Made by a program: the position numbers and the translations under genes. A stretch of 64,000 bases of DNA. Source: Silurus meridionalis (taxonomy: Eukaryota > Chordata > Actinopteri > Siluriformes > Siluridae). Of this stretch, positions 22,491-34,221 are shown piece by piece; position 1 is the stretch's first letter; every line of letters starts with the position of its first letter. The DNA lies in NCBI RefSeq assembly GCF_014805685.1, contig NC_060893.1, positions 17,417,025 through 17,481,024 of the forward strand, read 5' to 3'. The notes under the pieces were generated by a model that ran no database searches, was not told the DNA's origin, and saw only the letters and a list, made by a program, of their open reading frames with translations.

Positions 22491-23884
22491 TGCTGTCGAC
22501 TTGCTTATGTTAGATAACAAAACATAACTGATTGTGCCTGAAAAAGAAACAGACTGTGGTAGAGCTTCAGGCCAGGAAAATTCCTTCCTGATGAATTTTT
22601 GACAGCTGTTCCTTGATTAATTTATGCACTTTGGTGTGGAACGTGTAGTCAATAACAGAAACAGAAATACATCCAGGATTTGACTTACACACTCATGGGG
22701 TTAAACATGTTATTTGGTTGGAATATTAAAAAAACTATATTTTTGGAGATTTTCTTTAGACTTGAAAACTGGTCCAGCACACTAAAAAAACAACCCGAGT
22801 CTTGCAATCTCCTAATTTTAAAGAGATTTCATTGTTGGAATAGCTGCCATTTCTGAAAGTGTAGGGTCTTTCTCCCAGTGTTTTACTGTGGCTTGGGACA
22901 AACTATTCCTGAAACTATTTTGTCCTCACTGATGTGTCCTATTAGGTTTCTTTTGCTAGCTCTATGTTTTTTTTTAACCCAGCCAAAAGTCTTCTTTTTT
23001 TTTTTTCTTGTTAGTATTGTAACTACCCAAGTCTATAGTATTGTACCCCACAGGAACAATGCCTATGCCAACAGTTTGCTACTGTTTTAGCATTATCAAG
23101 TGCTTCCTAAGGTCTACCTGATTTTTTTCTAACAAATGGGTCACTTGTGTTCCCTATTTTCAATCTCATCCACAGTGGCATCTTTGATGAAATGTTTTGG
23201 ATACTTAGGCCTTCATTTCTTCCACTGTTTCCTCTTTTTTTTCTATCGAGCGACAGTAGTTTTTTCTCGTTTAGTGGTAAATGGGGCAGAACATTATTAC
23301 TCTGGAGTGCTTTGCAGTTTCATCATTGCTTGAACTGAAGTTCTCCTCCTCAGCATCAACATTGCTGTAAGCTATTTCTCCCATTATATGGTGTCGTTAT
23401 GACTTTCTAGCGAGATGGATCTCTTTAATTGGTAGGAGTTTTTGTGCAGATTGTGTTTGTAAATCTCCTCCCTCCGAGAGTTCAGAGGAAAGCAGCAGAG
23501 TTCAGCCTCTGCTTTAGATACCGGATCAATCAGGCACACTTCTCTTTTCTCTTTTTTCTAGCAGCTCTGATTTGCAATTCAATACAGAAGGCCTTATGAA
23601 AATGCACAAGTTATACAAAGTTACTTTGCCCAGTTTGCTCTCTGACCTCTCTGTCTACTCTCTAAGACAAGCAATAGATTGTGATTCTTAATGTTAGGCA
23701 TTTTACACGTTGTAGATTTAACCTTACATCTTATTGAGCTTAAAGCACATACAGAATGTAGATTTGAGAGCAGAAAAACACAAAGAACAAAGAATTTTCT
23801 ATCATGGCAAGGAGTAAGCTGCTAAGCTGTTTCTTTAGCTCGAAAAAAGGGCAGGACAATATTGTAAACACAAAACTAACCCCC

Positions 23885-23927
<43 letters not shown>

Positions 23928-24159
23928 GAACTATATTAAGGTCATGAATCAAAACAGCCACAGCAATAAAAAAGACAGATTAAATCTCTTAGATAAAATC
24001 TAAACCTGAAATCATTTACAGTAAAGCAGGTTTTTAAATAGACCTTCACAGACAGCCTATTTTTTGAGTAATATACTCTCAGTTCAGTGATTTATTTACC
24101 ACACTATTTGTTCTCAGCTGTCAGGAGTTCAGCAAATGCAGTGAGTCTGGAGACTGAAC
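22491..24159. other. Intergenic stretch without a gene
   Basis: No supportable gene. Contains a CA array at 23887-23925 and a T-rich tract at about 22994-23008. Frames at 22878-23338 are T-rich with no family motif. Confidence 0.45.
23887..23925. repeat. (CA)n microsatellite
   Basis: Uninterrupted CA run of about 39 bases. Confidence 0.95.
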
Positions 24160-24330
24160 TGGAGTTCCCTTTAAGGAACTCGACCTGCATCGAAAACGTT
24201 TTGCGAACGCCTCGCATTGTTCACGCTCTAAATCACGTGTAAAATCTGGCCAATAGGCAGTCGTGACATCATTGGCAAGCGACGTCGCACAAACCGAAGC
24301 TACAAAATGGGAGCGTGATAGGAGCGACTG
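24160..24330 (+). repeat. DIRS copy 3 left inverted terminal repeat
   Basis: Inverse partner of 25398-25545, e.g. CTGGCCAATAGGCAGTCGTGA against CACAACTGCCTATTGGCCAG. Confidence 0.8.
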
Positions 24331-24364
24331 TTGTTCAGGTAAAATCAGCTTCTGTTGTTCAGGT

Positions 24365-24577
24365 AAGTGCTTTGTGTGTCACTCCTTGCCCCTGTTTTAT
24401 TACGGGGGGGCACACATGAGTTTTGCATTGTTTGCTTGGAAGTGGAGCATGCTCAATGCACTAGCTTCAGCGGTCCTTTTCTTAGGGACCTCTTCCTCCA
24501 AGGAGGAAGAGTTTTCGGATGCTAGCAAGCCCAGAGACTCCTCACAGCCTGTTCTGTTCAAGAAGCTCCTGTAGGTA
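24365..24577 (+). pseudogene. DIRS gag N-terminal fragment (copy 3)
   Basis: The DNA corresponds to the gag start of copy 2 (49634-49306, minus strand). Here the frame reads FALFAWKWSMLNAL, the same DNA that in copy 2 reads as a Cys/His cluster in the adjacent frame. Downstream SSSKEEEFSDASKPRDSSQP parallels EEDEKMDASKPMDSSQ of copy 2. It stops at 24572-24574, so only a short fragment survives. Confidence 0.6.
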
Positions 24578-24609
24578 GTGACGCGGGCTGTCGCTTAGCT
24601 AGAGATAGC

Positions 24610-25230
24610 TTGGCCCATGTCGGTGATCTCATACATCAACAGCCAGGGGGGTACAGGCTGGCGCAGCAGATCCTCCTATGGTCCCAGGGAATACTCCTCT
24701 CATTCAGAGCGGTTGAACTGGAGAGCAGAGGCCCTTTCGAGGCAAGGGCCAAGGCCCAGGGAATGGAGGCTCCATTCCTTGGCCCCGTCTCTCCTGGAGT
24801 TTGCCCCTGGCATGGCCAGTGCTAACCTTTACCCCAGACTGGGGTATGTGCCAAAGGTGCCTGCGTCTCCCTCATGACCTGTCGTTTTGCATGCATTCTG
24901 CCCTCCTCCTTTCCTAGCATTTAACCAGGTAAAGCAAACTTGACTGTGCGAGCACTGGACACATACCTAATAAGTAGACGCTCAGTAGATGGATTGTGGA
25001 TGCCATCTGTCTGTGTTATGAGTCTTCTTGTCTTTCCACTCCTTTTGGAGTTAAGGCTCATTCCACCCAGGGTATGGTGGCCTCTACGGCCTGATCCGCT
25101 GGAGTGTTGCTCCAGGACATTTGTAACGCTTCCGGCTGGTCCACACCACTGACCTTTGTCAGGTTCTATGACCTTGACATCAGAGCCACTCCCAGCTCCT
25201 CTGCCCTGCATGCAGGTTCTGCTCAGACAC
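24610..25230 (+). pseudogene. DIRS RNase H end and tyrosine recombinase fragments (copy 3)
   Basis: VISYINSQGGTGWRS is the end of the RNase H domain. Then, after a deletion, TVRALDTYL and, in another frame, KAHSTQ (about 25042-25062), DICNASGWSTPLTFVRFYDLD follow, matching the recombinase catalytic half. The family's H-x-x-R motif appears as HSTQ, so the arginine is replaced. The final tyrosine context FVRFYDLD is kept. Broken by frameshifts and stops. Confidence 0.65.
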
Positions 25231-25307
25231 ACTAGGCAGGGACTGGTCAGTATGACGTAATTAGACACTCGTTCCCAAAGCGTTTTCAACACAGCTCGAG
25301 TTCGTGA

Positions 25308-25370
25308 AAGGGAACGTCACTAGGTTATGTATGTAACCCTAGTTCCCTGAGGGAACGAGCTATATTTCCT
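25308..25370. repeat. DIRS copy 3 internal complementary region
   Basis: Inverse copy of the element's outer end (compare 25545-25590): TAGGTTATGTATGTAACCCTAG against CTAGGGTTACATACGTAACCTA, with a GGGAACGAG flank. DIRS elements carry such a region next to the inner edge of the right repeat. Confidence 0.75.
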
Positions 25371-25397
25371 GCATCCCTGCAATGCTTAACTTCTCCT

Positions 25398-25590
25398 TTT
25401 TCAGAAACTGATGTCGCTCCCATCGCGCTCCCATTTTGTAGCTTCTTGGTTTGCGCAACGTCGCCCGCCAATGACGTCACAACTGCCTATTGGCCAGATT
25501 TTACATGTGATTTAACGCGAAGCGTTCCCAAAGCATTTTCGGCTCTCATTCCCTCAGGGAACTAGGGTTACATACGTAACCTAGTGACGT
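25398..25590 (-). repeat. DIRS copy 3 right inverted terminal repeat
   Basis: Inverse partner of 24160-24330. Confidence 0.8.
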
Positions 25591-26429
25591 TTTTTTTTAA
25601 ATGTTCATTTATTAGGCACATAAAGAAGATCAATACAAAAACCTGGCCATCAGTTAGACTAACATTTACACCCAAGATTTTTAAGCATGTATGAGTGTAA
25701 GAAATAGAATGAATGTCTTTAAAACCTTTGGGTGGTGCAGACACCTTTTTACATCTATATCGTATAATGTGTATGAAAGAAAAAGATAGAGCTAATATCT
25801 TTTGAATCTTACACACTTGAACATACACACAAACCTTTTAACATCTATGATGTGTAACATGATTTTCCAGCTAAGTAAATGAAGAAGGCTGAAGAAGGAT
25901 TATGGCGAGGTGTAGAGCTGTGCTCTTATAACCTTTTCTTATAATTTAACTAACATGGAAGTGAAATTGAAAAGAGGTCATGTCACAGCAGTCTAGTGTG
26001 ATTTTTACTTCTAGCAGACAGAACATAATGAAAATGTCAAGATGCACACTCGCAGCTCTCTCACCTTTACATCATCACTCGGTTTATTCACTGAGATTCA
26101 AATTCTAAATAGACATTCTTGCTCTCAAACAGGTCTAAAGTCTGCAGTTTTATCCTGAGCTCATGCTACTGACTGTGTGCATGTTTGTCATGTAACAGAG
26201 GTGAAGACAGATGAAAGGGCAGGGTTTTTTGTAGTGCAATAATTTTTTGAAGTGCAAACCAAACAATCTAAAACTGTGAAAACCAATGCCATAGACACAA
26301 ACCAACCATGCATACAAATTAAAACAAAACAAAAGTATGAAATAAGCTAAAGCATACATGAAAACATATGAACAACAAAAGCTTGACAAGGAACAGATGT
26401 GAATGATCAATGGAAAGAAAACTGGGGTG
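25591..26429. other. Intergenic stretch without a gene
   Basis: AT-rich, nothing recognised on either strand. Confidence 0.5.
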
Positions 26430-26685
26430 TCAGTGGTCCAGTTCATTCCAAAGGTGTTTTAAGAGGGTTGAGGTCAGAGCTCTATAGAAAACCACTCAAG
26501 ATTTTCCACTCCATCCCATATCTTCATGAAACTGGCCTAATACAGGAATACTGTCATGCTGGAACAGGTTTGGGTCACTTCATCCAAAGACATCATATAC
26601 AATTGTGGTTAATAGTTTTGGGAAGAACCATATACAGCTGGAAAAGGCAGGTGCCTAATATATTGTCCATATAGTGTAATAAGCT
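26430..26685 (-). mobile_element. Tc1-derived fragment (family B)
   Basis: Plus-strand words TTCATTCCAAAGGTGTTTTA, GGGTTGAGGTCAGAGCTCTA, CATGCTGGAACAGGTTTGGG and a terminal ATATTGTCCATATAGTGTA. Reverse orientation relative to 7310-7735. The middle is deleted. Confidence 0.65.
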
Positions 26686-28154
26686 GTGATGTAGGTATTA
26701 TCATGAGGACTTTCGGCTATATTGTCCTAAGGCCTGATTGAGAGTGTGAATGTGTGTTTGTGTGTATGTGCATGGGGTTCTCTGAAGGACTGCACGTATT
26801 CAGGTAAGTGAGATAAGTGGTTAGTAATGATAGATAAATTAATTAGTTTACAAAGGTATATTATATTGTGATACTGTAATATTGATTAAAAAACATTATT
26901 AAAATGGACAAAAGAAAACACAATAGCTGCTTTTTGTATTTAATCTGTCCACCAATAAAACCACATCAGCGGTAATCACTGTTTGGTCTTCTAGCCGTTA
27001 CTCTATAAGTGTCACTGTGACGATGATAAATTTAAATCCTTTTCTCTCGTTATTGTCCTTTAACCTCTTGCATGCTTAGTAAACATGATGCTGTTAGGAA
27101 ATGTAGAGGACGCCTCAGGCTCAACATTTTTATGCTTGCATTAACAGACCTGTCTTTAATTTAACCTGTAACAACCTTCAAAAGCACTATGTGGTGACCA
27201 GCTAATACAATTACCTCTTGCCTCCTCTTCCACTCTTCCTCACCATCTGTCTTACTTTGTTTTCTCCATCAGTCCGTCCTCACTTCACCCCTCCGCTTCT
27301 CCTGCCACGGCTCTCAATCAGAATGAAGAAAAACTGTTTTTTTTACCACGTCCTTCATTTTCCATTTTACCCTTCAAGTTCTCCCTCTCTCTGTTTCTCA
27401 CTCTGTATAACTGGCAGTTATGCAGAAAGACAGATTAGTTTGGTCATGTAAATGCAGGGCTAAAAGATGTTATGCAGGGAATGCAAATACGATTAGCTTG
27501 AGGAGAGCTTAATCAAAGCATCCAAATCAGACCTAGCATAGCCTGGTCTAAAATAAAGAAGAAACAGGAGGTTTACCCTAAAGCTTTTAAGCACACACAC
27601 ATGCAAAGTTCTTTTACACATTAAAATAATGAAAAGCCAAAATAAATCTCTGCCCGTAGCAAATATATGAGAGTGACAGCATTTTCATCGCTCTTGCTAC
27701 TGAAGTCAAGCTCAGGCTGAATGTTAATAGCAGCACAGATAGCTAGAGTCCCTCAGTGTCCTAACCAAGGCCAAACAAATAAGCACTTAATGTCGCTCAC
27801 CAAAGAGCTCAATGCATATAAATGATCCAGTGTCAATATACAAGAACTAAAGGGAAATGCATTTAGCTATACTATTAGAGTGTTAACAGAAACACTTACA
27901 TTAAAAAAATGTATGGACTGATTTATTCATGCATTAGGATTTTATCTGGGATGATTCCTGCGAAGGTTTTCACAGTTTAGCTTTTAGGTAGAAACACCAA
28001 ATCCTTTAGGGAATATATAACGTTTAGCTGCTTCTTGAGCTCAGCAGGCCAAGTCTACCTTCTGTCTTGGCCATGCAGTGAAGCCTGCATACACAACGCA
28101 ATACCAAAAACATCGAGCTAAACCTCTGAGATTGTGAGGTTTATGATTGAATAA

Positions 28155-28158
<4 letters not shown>

Positions 28159-28196
<38 letters not shown>
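28159..28196. repeat. (TA)n microsatellite
   Basis: Uninterrupted TA run of about 38 bases. Confidence 0.95.
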
Positions 28197-28202
<6 letters not shown>

Positions 28203-28331
28203 TGGGGTGTAACGGTACACACAATTCACACTTTAGTATGTACCTCAGGTTTTCACAGTTCGGTTAAAATTTGGTACAGTTAGAGGGAAGAAATGTAAAG
28301 CAAAATTGTTAGTCGTATTATATTATCCGAG

Positions 28332-28375
<44 letters not shown>

Positions 28376-28380
28376 TATTA
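28332..28380. repeat. (ATT)n microsatellite
   Basis: About 16 ATT units. Confidence 0.95.
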
Positions 28381-29431
28381 ATGTTTGTGAACATCAACAG
28401 TTCACATTTTTTTTTACAATTTTAAATTAATGCCTGCTTGGCTAAATAATATATAAAATAATATTTATAGTTTTATAAAAATGAAATAGAATAATCTAAT
28501 TAAAGCATTTTACCAAAAAAATCAAGTTGGACAATATTAACACATTCTGCCATTTGAGTAGCTAAGCTGCAACCTTGCTGCTTAATTTCATTAAGAAAGA
28601 AAGGCAGCTAGACCTTAAAAAAAATAAAATAGGAAACATTTCTGAAAGCAATACCATACTTATGTACAGAACAGTAAATACAATTGGAAAAAAGATGTAA
28701 TGTTATTGCATAATGACATGTAATGATCGTTAATCTTTGGGGTTCTGGTATTGCACCTTTAAGTTCTGTGAGAGCTAAATGTTGCTGATAAGTTTATTTC
28801 CAAAATTCCAGACATGTTTAAATAATCGCCAGTTGGTTATGAGGTCATAGGTTTTTTTCATGGTTTTAATGTATTTTTCTTAAACTGGACGGCAGTCACA
28901 AAAAACATTAAAATATGCAAATTCAAGTTTATGTCTTCAGGATAATATTATCATTATAAGAAGACATGTGTCCTATTCTGACAAGGTCTACCCTTCAATG
29001 CTTCCCTCATCACTCAGACACTTGTTAATTTAGATTAAGTGAGTTTGTATATGAGATTATATATACACAAATACACAGCACAAAAATGCAAAGGAAAATG
29101 TGCAACAGAATACACAATAAATAAATGATTGATTATTAACAGGAAAAGAAGTATGTACAATATTATTAATAAATATGCACTGTATGAAAACATAGCAAAC
29201 ACATTATAAAAGCTGGTTCAGCCTATTTGTATGTTAATGTGCTTGACTATTGATATACTTTATTACTGTTTCTTCCACTGTACATTAGGGCATAATGAAA
29301 CTGAAAAAGAAAGAATTGTGTTTGCAATAAGTGACAAAATCAATTTGAAAGGAGGCATGATGCAGGACAAATGAATTGTTGTCTTCAGCTTAAAGTCATG
29401 CCTTAGTTACATGTTTGTATTATCATCATCA

Positions 29432-29488
29432 TGATAATAATAATAATAATAATAATAATGATAATTATTTTTATTGGTATTATTATTA

Positions 29489-29527
<39 letters not shown>
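29432..29527. repeat. (ATA)n followed by (TTA)n, inverted trinucleotide arrays
   Basis: ATA units to about 29460, then TTA units from about 29477 to 29527. The two arrays are complementary and could pair as a hairpin. Confidence 0.9.
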
Positions 29528-29529
<2 letters not shown>

Positions 29530-29691
29530 ACTACAGATGGGAAATGTAATATGTCATATTAATACATGCCATTTAATAATAGCCACCAAGAAGAGAGACG
29601 AGCGGAAGCAGCTAAAAACAACTACTACCAACTGCTAACAACAACAAAACTAATAACAACAGCTTACAACAGTGTTACCACACTGTAATCT

Positions 29692-29693
<2 letters not shown>

Positions 29694-29760
<67 letters not shown>
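29694..29760. repeat. (AT)n microsatellite
   Basis: Uninterrupted AT run of about 67 bases. Confidence 0.95.
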
Positions 29761-29764
<4 letters not shown>

Positions 29765-30753
29765 AATAAAAACAGTTGAAAAATGACATGTTTTTTACAT
29801 GTCAGATTGCAGAAATTCAGTTTTCATATTCCCCAAACACATTTCTACACAAAAGCATACATGCAGTTTTTCAATCTTTATAACTCATGAACTTAATAAA
29901 ATAGTGATCATTTTGACACGTGAAACGTGTATCCTACTGCACAACAAGCCATGGAAATACTGTAGAACTGATATATGATTAATATATGTATTTGCTGTAT
30001 TTGGATAGTTTATAAGACCAGGGAAATAAAATGATCAAATATGCATTAACTTAATGTAATTTCTTAAATTCTCTAAGAATAAAATAAGGTAATTACTTTT
30101 AAACTACTTCAGATTTAATCTGAACTCTAATCATTCCAACTCCTGGGACCCATCTGGGGGTATAGACTTTTTTCAAATGTAACTACATACAGTATGTTTT
30201 TATTAGTTTAACTTTAGATACTAAATAATTAATCACACTTCAGAAAAAAAAAAACATGCTTCAATGTGAATAACTGAATAACAATTATGGAATAAAAATA
30301 TCACTGGGCATGCTGTTCTAGGAAAACGATCAATGATAGAACAAGCTGGAATGGTCATGTATCAGCATATTTCTCTCAAACCTCTTATATCTCTTTGTAT
30401 ACTTATAGTTTTCATTAATTGAAGAATGACATGCATTATCATGTTGTAGTTACATTTTTTGTATCGTAAAAATGTCCACAAAACAAATCATCTTATGTTA
30501 TAGCAGATATAAACTGTCATACCAATCACCAATCTCTTTTTTCCTCACTACAAACGTCATTCATTATTTAAATCTTGTCATATTTCAAAAAGAAAAACAC
30601 TCCAAGGACTTTCCTGGGTTCAAAACCTTAATCTGTTTTCAGAATTGGGGCAAGTGCATATGGAATGAGAAGGCCACTGTATTTTACTGGCTATGTAATG
30701 TTGAATGTAATTCAATTTAATCTATGTTTCACAAGGGGGCCTATCTAACTCCA

Positions 30754-30819
30754 AATAATACTAATAATACTACTACTACTACTACTACTACTACTAATAA
30801 TAATAATAATAATAATACT
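30754..30819. repeat. (ACT)n/(AAT)n compound microsatellite
   Basis: AAT units flank about eight ACT units; the two motifs differ by one base. Confidence 0.9.
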
Positions 30820-30950
30820 TTAATAAACCTAATCATAGATTATACATTATATGTGTTATACAATAAAACATTGTGTCAGCACAATGACTCTATAGAGTAA
30901 GACTATGCATTTAAACCTTAGAATGACTGGCACTGACTACATAACATTGA

Positions 30951-31861
30951 CAGCAACAAGCTGTGCATTTCATTGGTGTTCTGAAGGAATTTAAATGCCT
31001 AAAGGAATATACCACTTAATAACATTGTTATAATGCCACAGCTATAAAAAAAACATCAATATTAAAGAGAAACACAGTATAACAGAGTTGTATCACAGAA
31101 AGGTATCTCCTGCAAGTTTTACTAAAGCAAGAAACCCAGGTACACAATTCAACTCTAGCAGAAGCATCAATATTAAACTGACCACGGGTTTTACTTGCAT
31201 ATTTGTGCATTTCTTCTGTGCATTACGGTTTTCTTGATGATTTAAAATTGAGGCAAATTGTGTGTTTTTGTGCAAATTCTATAAGGAAGAAAATCGCAAA
31301 AGTATAAATGGATCATGCTGTTTTTTTGGCTGACCTTTCCCCACAATGTCCAGCTTTTTTTAAAAGTCTGTCTTCACGATGGTCATACAAGTATCTTTGT
31401 GACCAGATCAATTTCTTCTCTTTTAGCCATTGTGGATTACAAAAACTGCCTCTAAAATGGCACAAATGTATTTTAGCTTGTGCAGTTAGCTACAATTATG
31501 ATTTGCAATCTCTGACTAGTACGCTCTCTCACCATCCAGTCAAAAGACATAAAAATGCTGATGATATCGTGTGCCTAGATAACCAGTGTTGCCAACTGAT
31601 TGGTTAAAGCAACAGCTTTATTGAAATGTACTTAAACTGCATGTGCCAGCTTTGATGACTTTTAAATCCTCAAGACAGATTCCTCAGACCCTGGCAACAC
31701 GTAATATGATGTCTGAAATATAATAGAGAGAAAAGCTATGAAATTAAGAAAATTGGAAATAATTAAATATGTATTCATGGAAAAAAAATATATATATTTA
31801 AATGTAAATATTTCTAAAAGCATTTAAGTCAGCATTTGCTGGCACTGATGGCCTGCCACTG
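30951..31861 (+). mobile_element. Non-autonomous hAT-like element, diverged copy
   Basis: The same family as 36703-37731: left end CAGCAACAAGCTGTGCATTT, inner block ACTAAAGCAAGAAACCCAGG, block TCTGACTAGTACGCTCTCTC and right end ATGGCCTGCCACTG. No transposase frame. Target duplication not recognisable. Confidence 0.65.
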
Positions 31862-32375
31862 TAAGTTGTGTTATGTATTGTCATCTTCCTTTAATAATAG
31901 ATAATAATGTGTTAGTAATAAAATGGTTGTGGAATGAGTTGAACAATAAAGTACCTTAATACACTGAGATCTCCTTTGGGTTTGTGTATCATGGCTGGTA
32001 GGAAAAGAAAAGGCTTTATGATACTTGACTTTTTCATTTTTATGTAAGACAGATTGTGGTCCATGATTACCCAACAGTGTTAATAAATTCTATAATCCAA
32101 TTAGAAAAGCAGAACACAGACAAAGCCGCGGGGGAATTCTCCGACAGATTATGTAACACAATTCGCACTGTGTGTGTAGTACTTCAGGATAGTGTAAGTG
32201 TGTGAGCGTGTAATGATGAGCTTTAAAAAGTGTGATATTTGTGAAGTGCATTTCTGCTTTTGCGCGATGAGGCTTTAGGATGGATGGGGAGATAGAGAGA
32301 GTGCAATAATAACAAGCCAGAGGCAAAAAGCATGATCCTTCAGGGCGATTTGAACACAACGCATACCCATGAGAA

Positions 32376-32512
32376 ATGATGATACATTGTTTATCTTTGC
32401 TACTCTCTTATGGGATCTTTTACACACACATGGGCACACATGCAAACACAGACACTGGGGTCTTAATATATGAATATGCATTCGGTCAGTTTACACTGTT
32501 CAGGAGATACAA

Positions 32513-32556
<44 letters not shown>

Positions 32557-32808
32557 GCTGTTTGTGGTTTTGATATATGACTATGCATTGGATTAATTTA
32601 TACTGTACTGTAGGCACCAATAGACACACACATACATTCACACAGATTTAGAGGTCTTGATTTGCACTGTTAAGTAGGTACAGACAGACAGACAGACACA
32701 ACAACAAACACACAAACAAAAACTCTGGGGTCTTGAGATACTATATAACTATGCATTGGGTAAATTTACACTGGATATTAGGTACACACACACAACATGC
32801 ACACACAC

Positions 32809-32860
<52 letters not shown>

Positions 32861-32880
32861 ACACACACACAATTTAAACC
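32376..32880. repeat. Degenerate minisatellite with CA arrays
   Basis: A unit reading about GGGGTCTTGATATATGACTATGCATTGGGTTAATTTACACTGT..GGTAC then CA repeats recurs near 32456, 32563, 32650 (partial) and 32725. CA arrays follow at 32515-32555 and 32783-32871, with four CAGA units near 32680-32697. The frames here are repeat artefacts. Confidence 0.65.
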
Positions 32881-33430
32881 ACAGTATTAAAAAATCACAT
32901 TATACACGTTGTGCCATAAGTTATGACTTATAGCAGCTCAGATTTAGAAAGATAACACTTTCACACCATTTCTAGGTGTATTTAATGCAGTCGAGGTGGT
33001 TATGTTTCACACTGAATAAGCAACTGCCAAGTCAAACTCGATATAATGAAACACTTCTTCATCTGTAAAACTGATTCTGATGATCATACAGACCATCATA
33101 GTGTGAGAAATCAAGTCTAATGTCTTTGTAATGTGTTTATTACACACACCATTATCTCTGCATTATTCTGATTCGTTTAATCTGCACCACAATACAGCAT
33201 TTAAGGAATATCACTCAGCCTCACCGTGACCTTTGAAATCAATACACCCTGGGAACTGCTACTATAGTGTGTGTTTGTATGTGTGTACTGTACATCCCCT
33301 GTGTCCTCAGTGCTGTGACTCTTTGCCCTGTCCTGCCCAGTGTATTGTAAATAATAGAGCTTGATTCTATTGATCATCTCCTCTTCTCTGTGACTTTTTA
33401 ATTAACCTTCACACACAAGGTCACACTACC

Positions 33431-33435
<5 letters not shown>

Positions 33436-33469
<34 letters not shown>
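33436..33469. repeat. (CA)n microsatellite
   Basis: CA run of about 34 bases. Confidence 0.95.
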
Positions 33470-33470
<1 letters not shown>

Positions 33471-33559
33471 AATGCTGAATTATGAAGCAATAGGATGGAG
33501 GTTTTATTTCTGTTTTTCTCAGCATACCACGCAAATGGAACATACGTTTCTAAATAGTA

Positions 33560-34110
33560 AGTAAGTAGAGGTAATTTGGTGTTAATTCCTCATAACACAT
33601 AATTTTCTTTTTATCTCAATCAAGAGGCATGGCCCATCTGGAATAAATTCATATGGTTCTAATATCCAACCAGCCAAGAACAGTACTTTGGGGGATAAAA
33701 TATCACCTAGTACATTTCCAAACTATCCAATTCCCTTAAATTCATGTTCTTGCTTGACAGGAGTGGTACCTGATGTGGTTTTCTGATTCTATATCCCATC
33801 TGCTTCAAGGTTCTTTTTGAATGAGTTAAAATAGAGGTTTAGGTAGTTACTCTAGTATGCCAAGAGTTTGCCACCTCCATGGCATGCCATGATCAAGTCT
33901 GCTTTCCTGGCTTCTGGCCAGGAATGACAGCAACATCACTTGGATTCAAAGTCTTGATCTCCCTGTAATAACGCTGCCATCTTTTGGCCATATGCCAATG
34001 GAACAAAAGTGGCTATGATCTCTGGGTAGGAGGGATGACATACTTTCTCAACCTTGTCAGACAAAGCAACACTGGCCAACTGTAGGGGTTTCTATGTGCA
34101 CAATGGGCGT
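33560..34110 (-). mobile_element. Tc1-derived repeat (family D), partial
   Basis: From GGTAATTTGGTGTTAATTCC to CATCTGCTTCAAGGTTCTTT it matches 40193-40420 block by block, including ATTCATATGGTTCTAATAT and ACATTTCCAAACTATCCA. Part of this (GACAGGAGTGGTACCTGATG) belongs to the transposase-coding region of a fish Tc1 family, read on the minus strand. The rest up to 34110 is not classified. Confidence 0.5.
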
Positions 34111-34221
34111 ATAGCACTTTCTTATGACTCTGTAACACTACACTGTGACACAACATAGACAGTAGTTTGAAATGGTACCATTGGTCATGTGTATGTCTCT
34201 CAGAGAAAGCACACGTTAATT

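Larger units (their letters stand above)
24160..25590 (+). mobile_element. DIRS-type retrotransposon, copy 3 (internal deletion derivative)
   Basis: The left end (24160-24330, starting AGTTCCCTTTAAGGAACTCG) and right end (25398-25590, ending CATACGTAACCTAGTGACG) are inverted repeats: the left TACAAAATGGGAGCG mirrors the right CGCTCCCATTTTGTA. An internal complementary region at about 25308-25370 reads CACTAGGTTATGTATGTAACC, matching the outer right end in inverse orientation, a hallmark of DIRS replication intermediates. The interior of 1.1 kb keeps only a scrap of gag, the end of RNase H and parts of the recombinase. The large central deletion (most of gag and all of the reverse transcriptase) makes it non-autonomous. 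Confidence 0.85.
26690..30950. other. Long gene-free stretch with microsatellites
   Basis: No supportable gene on either strand in 4.2 kb. It holds a TA array (28159-28196), ATT/AAT arrays (28332-28380, 29432-29527), a TA array (29694-29760) and an ACT/AAT array (30754-30819). A short pyrimidine-rich frame at 27218-27451 has no family motif. Confidence 0.5.

Noticed and set aside
30472..30720. 82-residue plus-strand frame
   Set aside because: No motif, AT-rich codon use like non-coding flanks.
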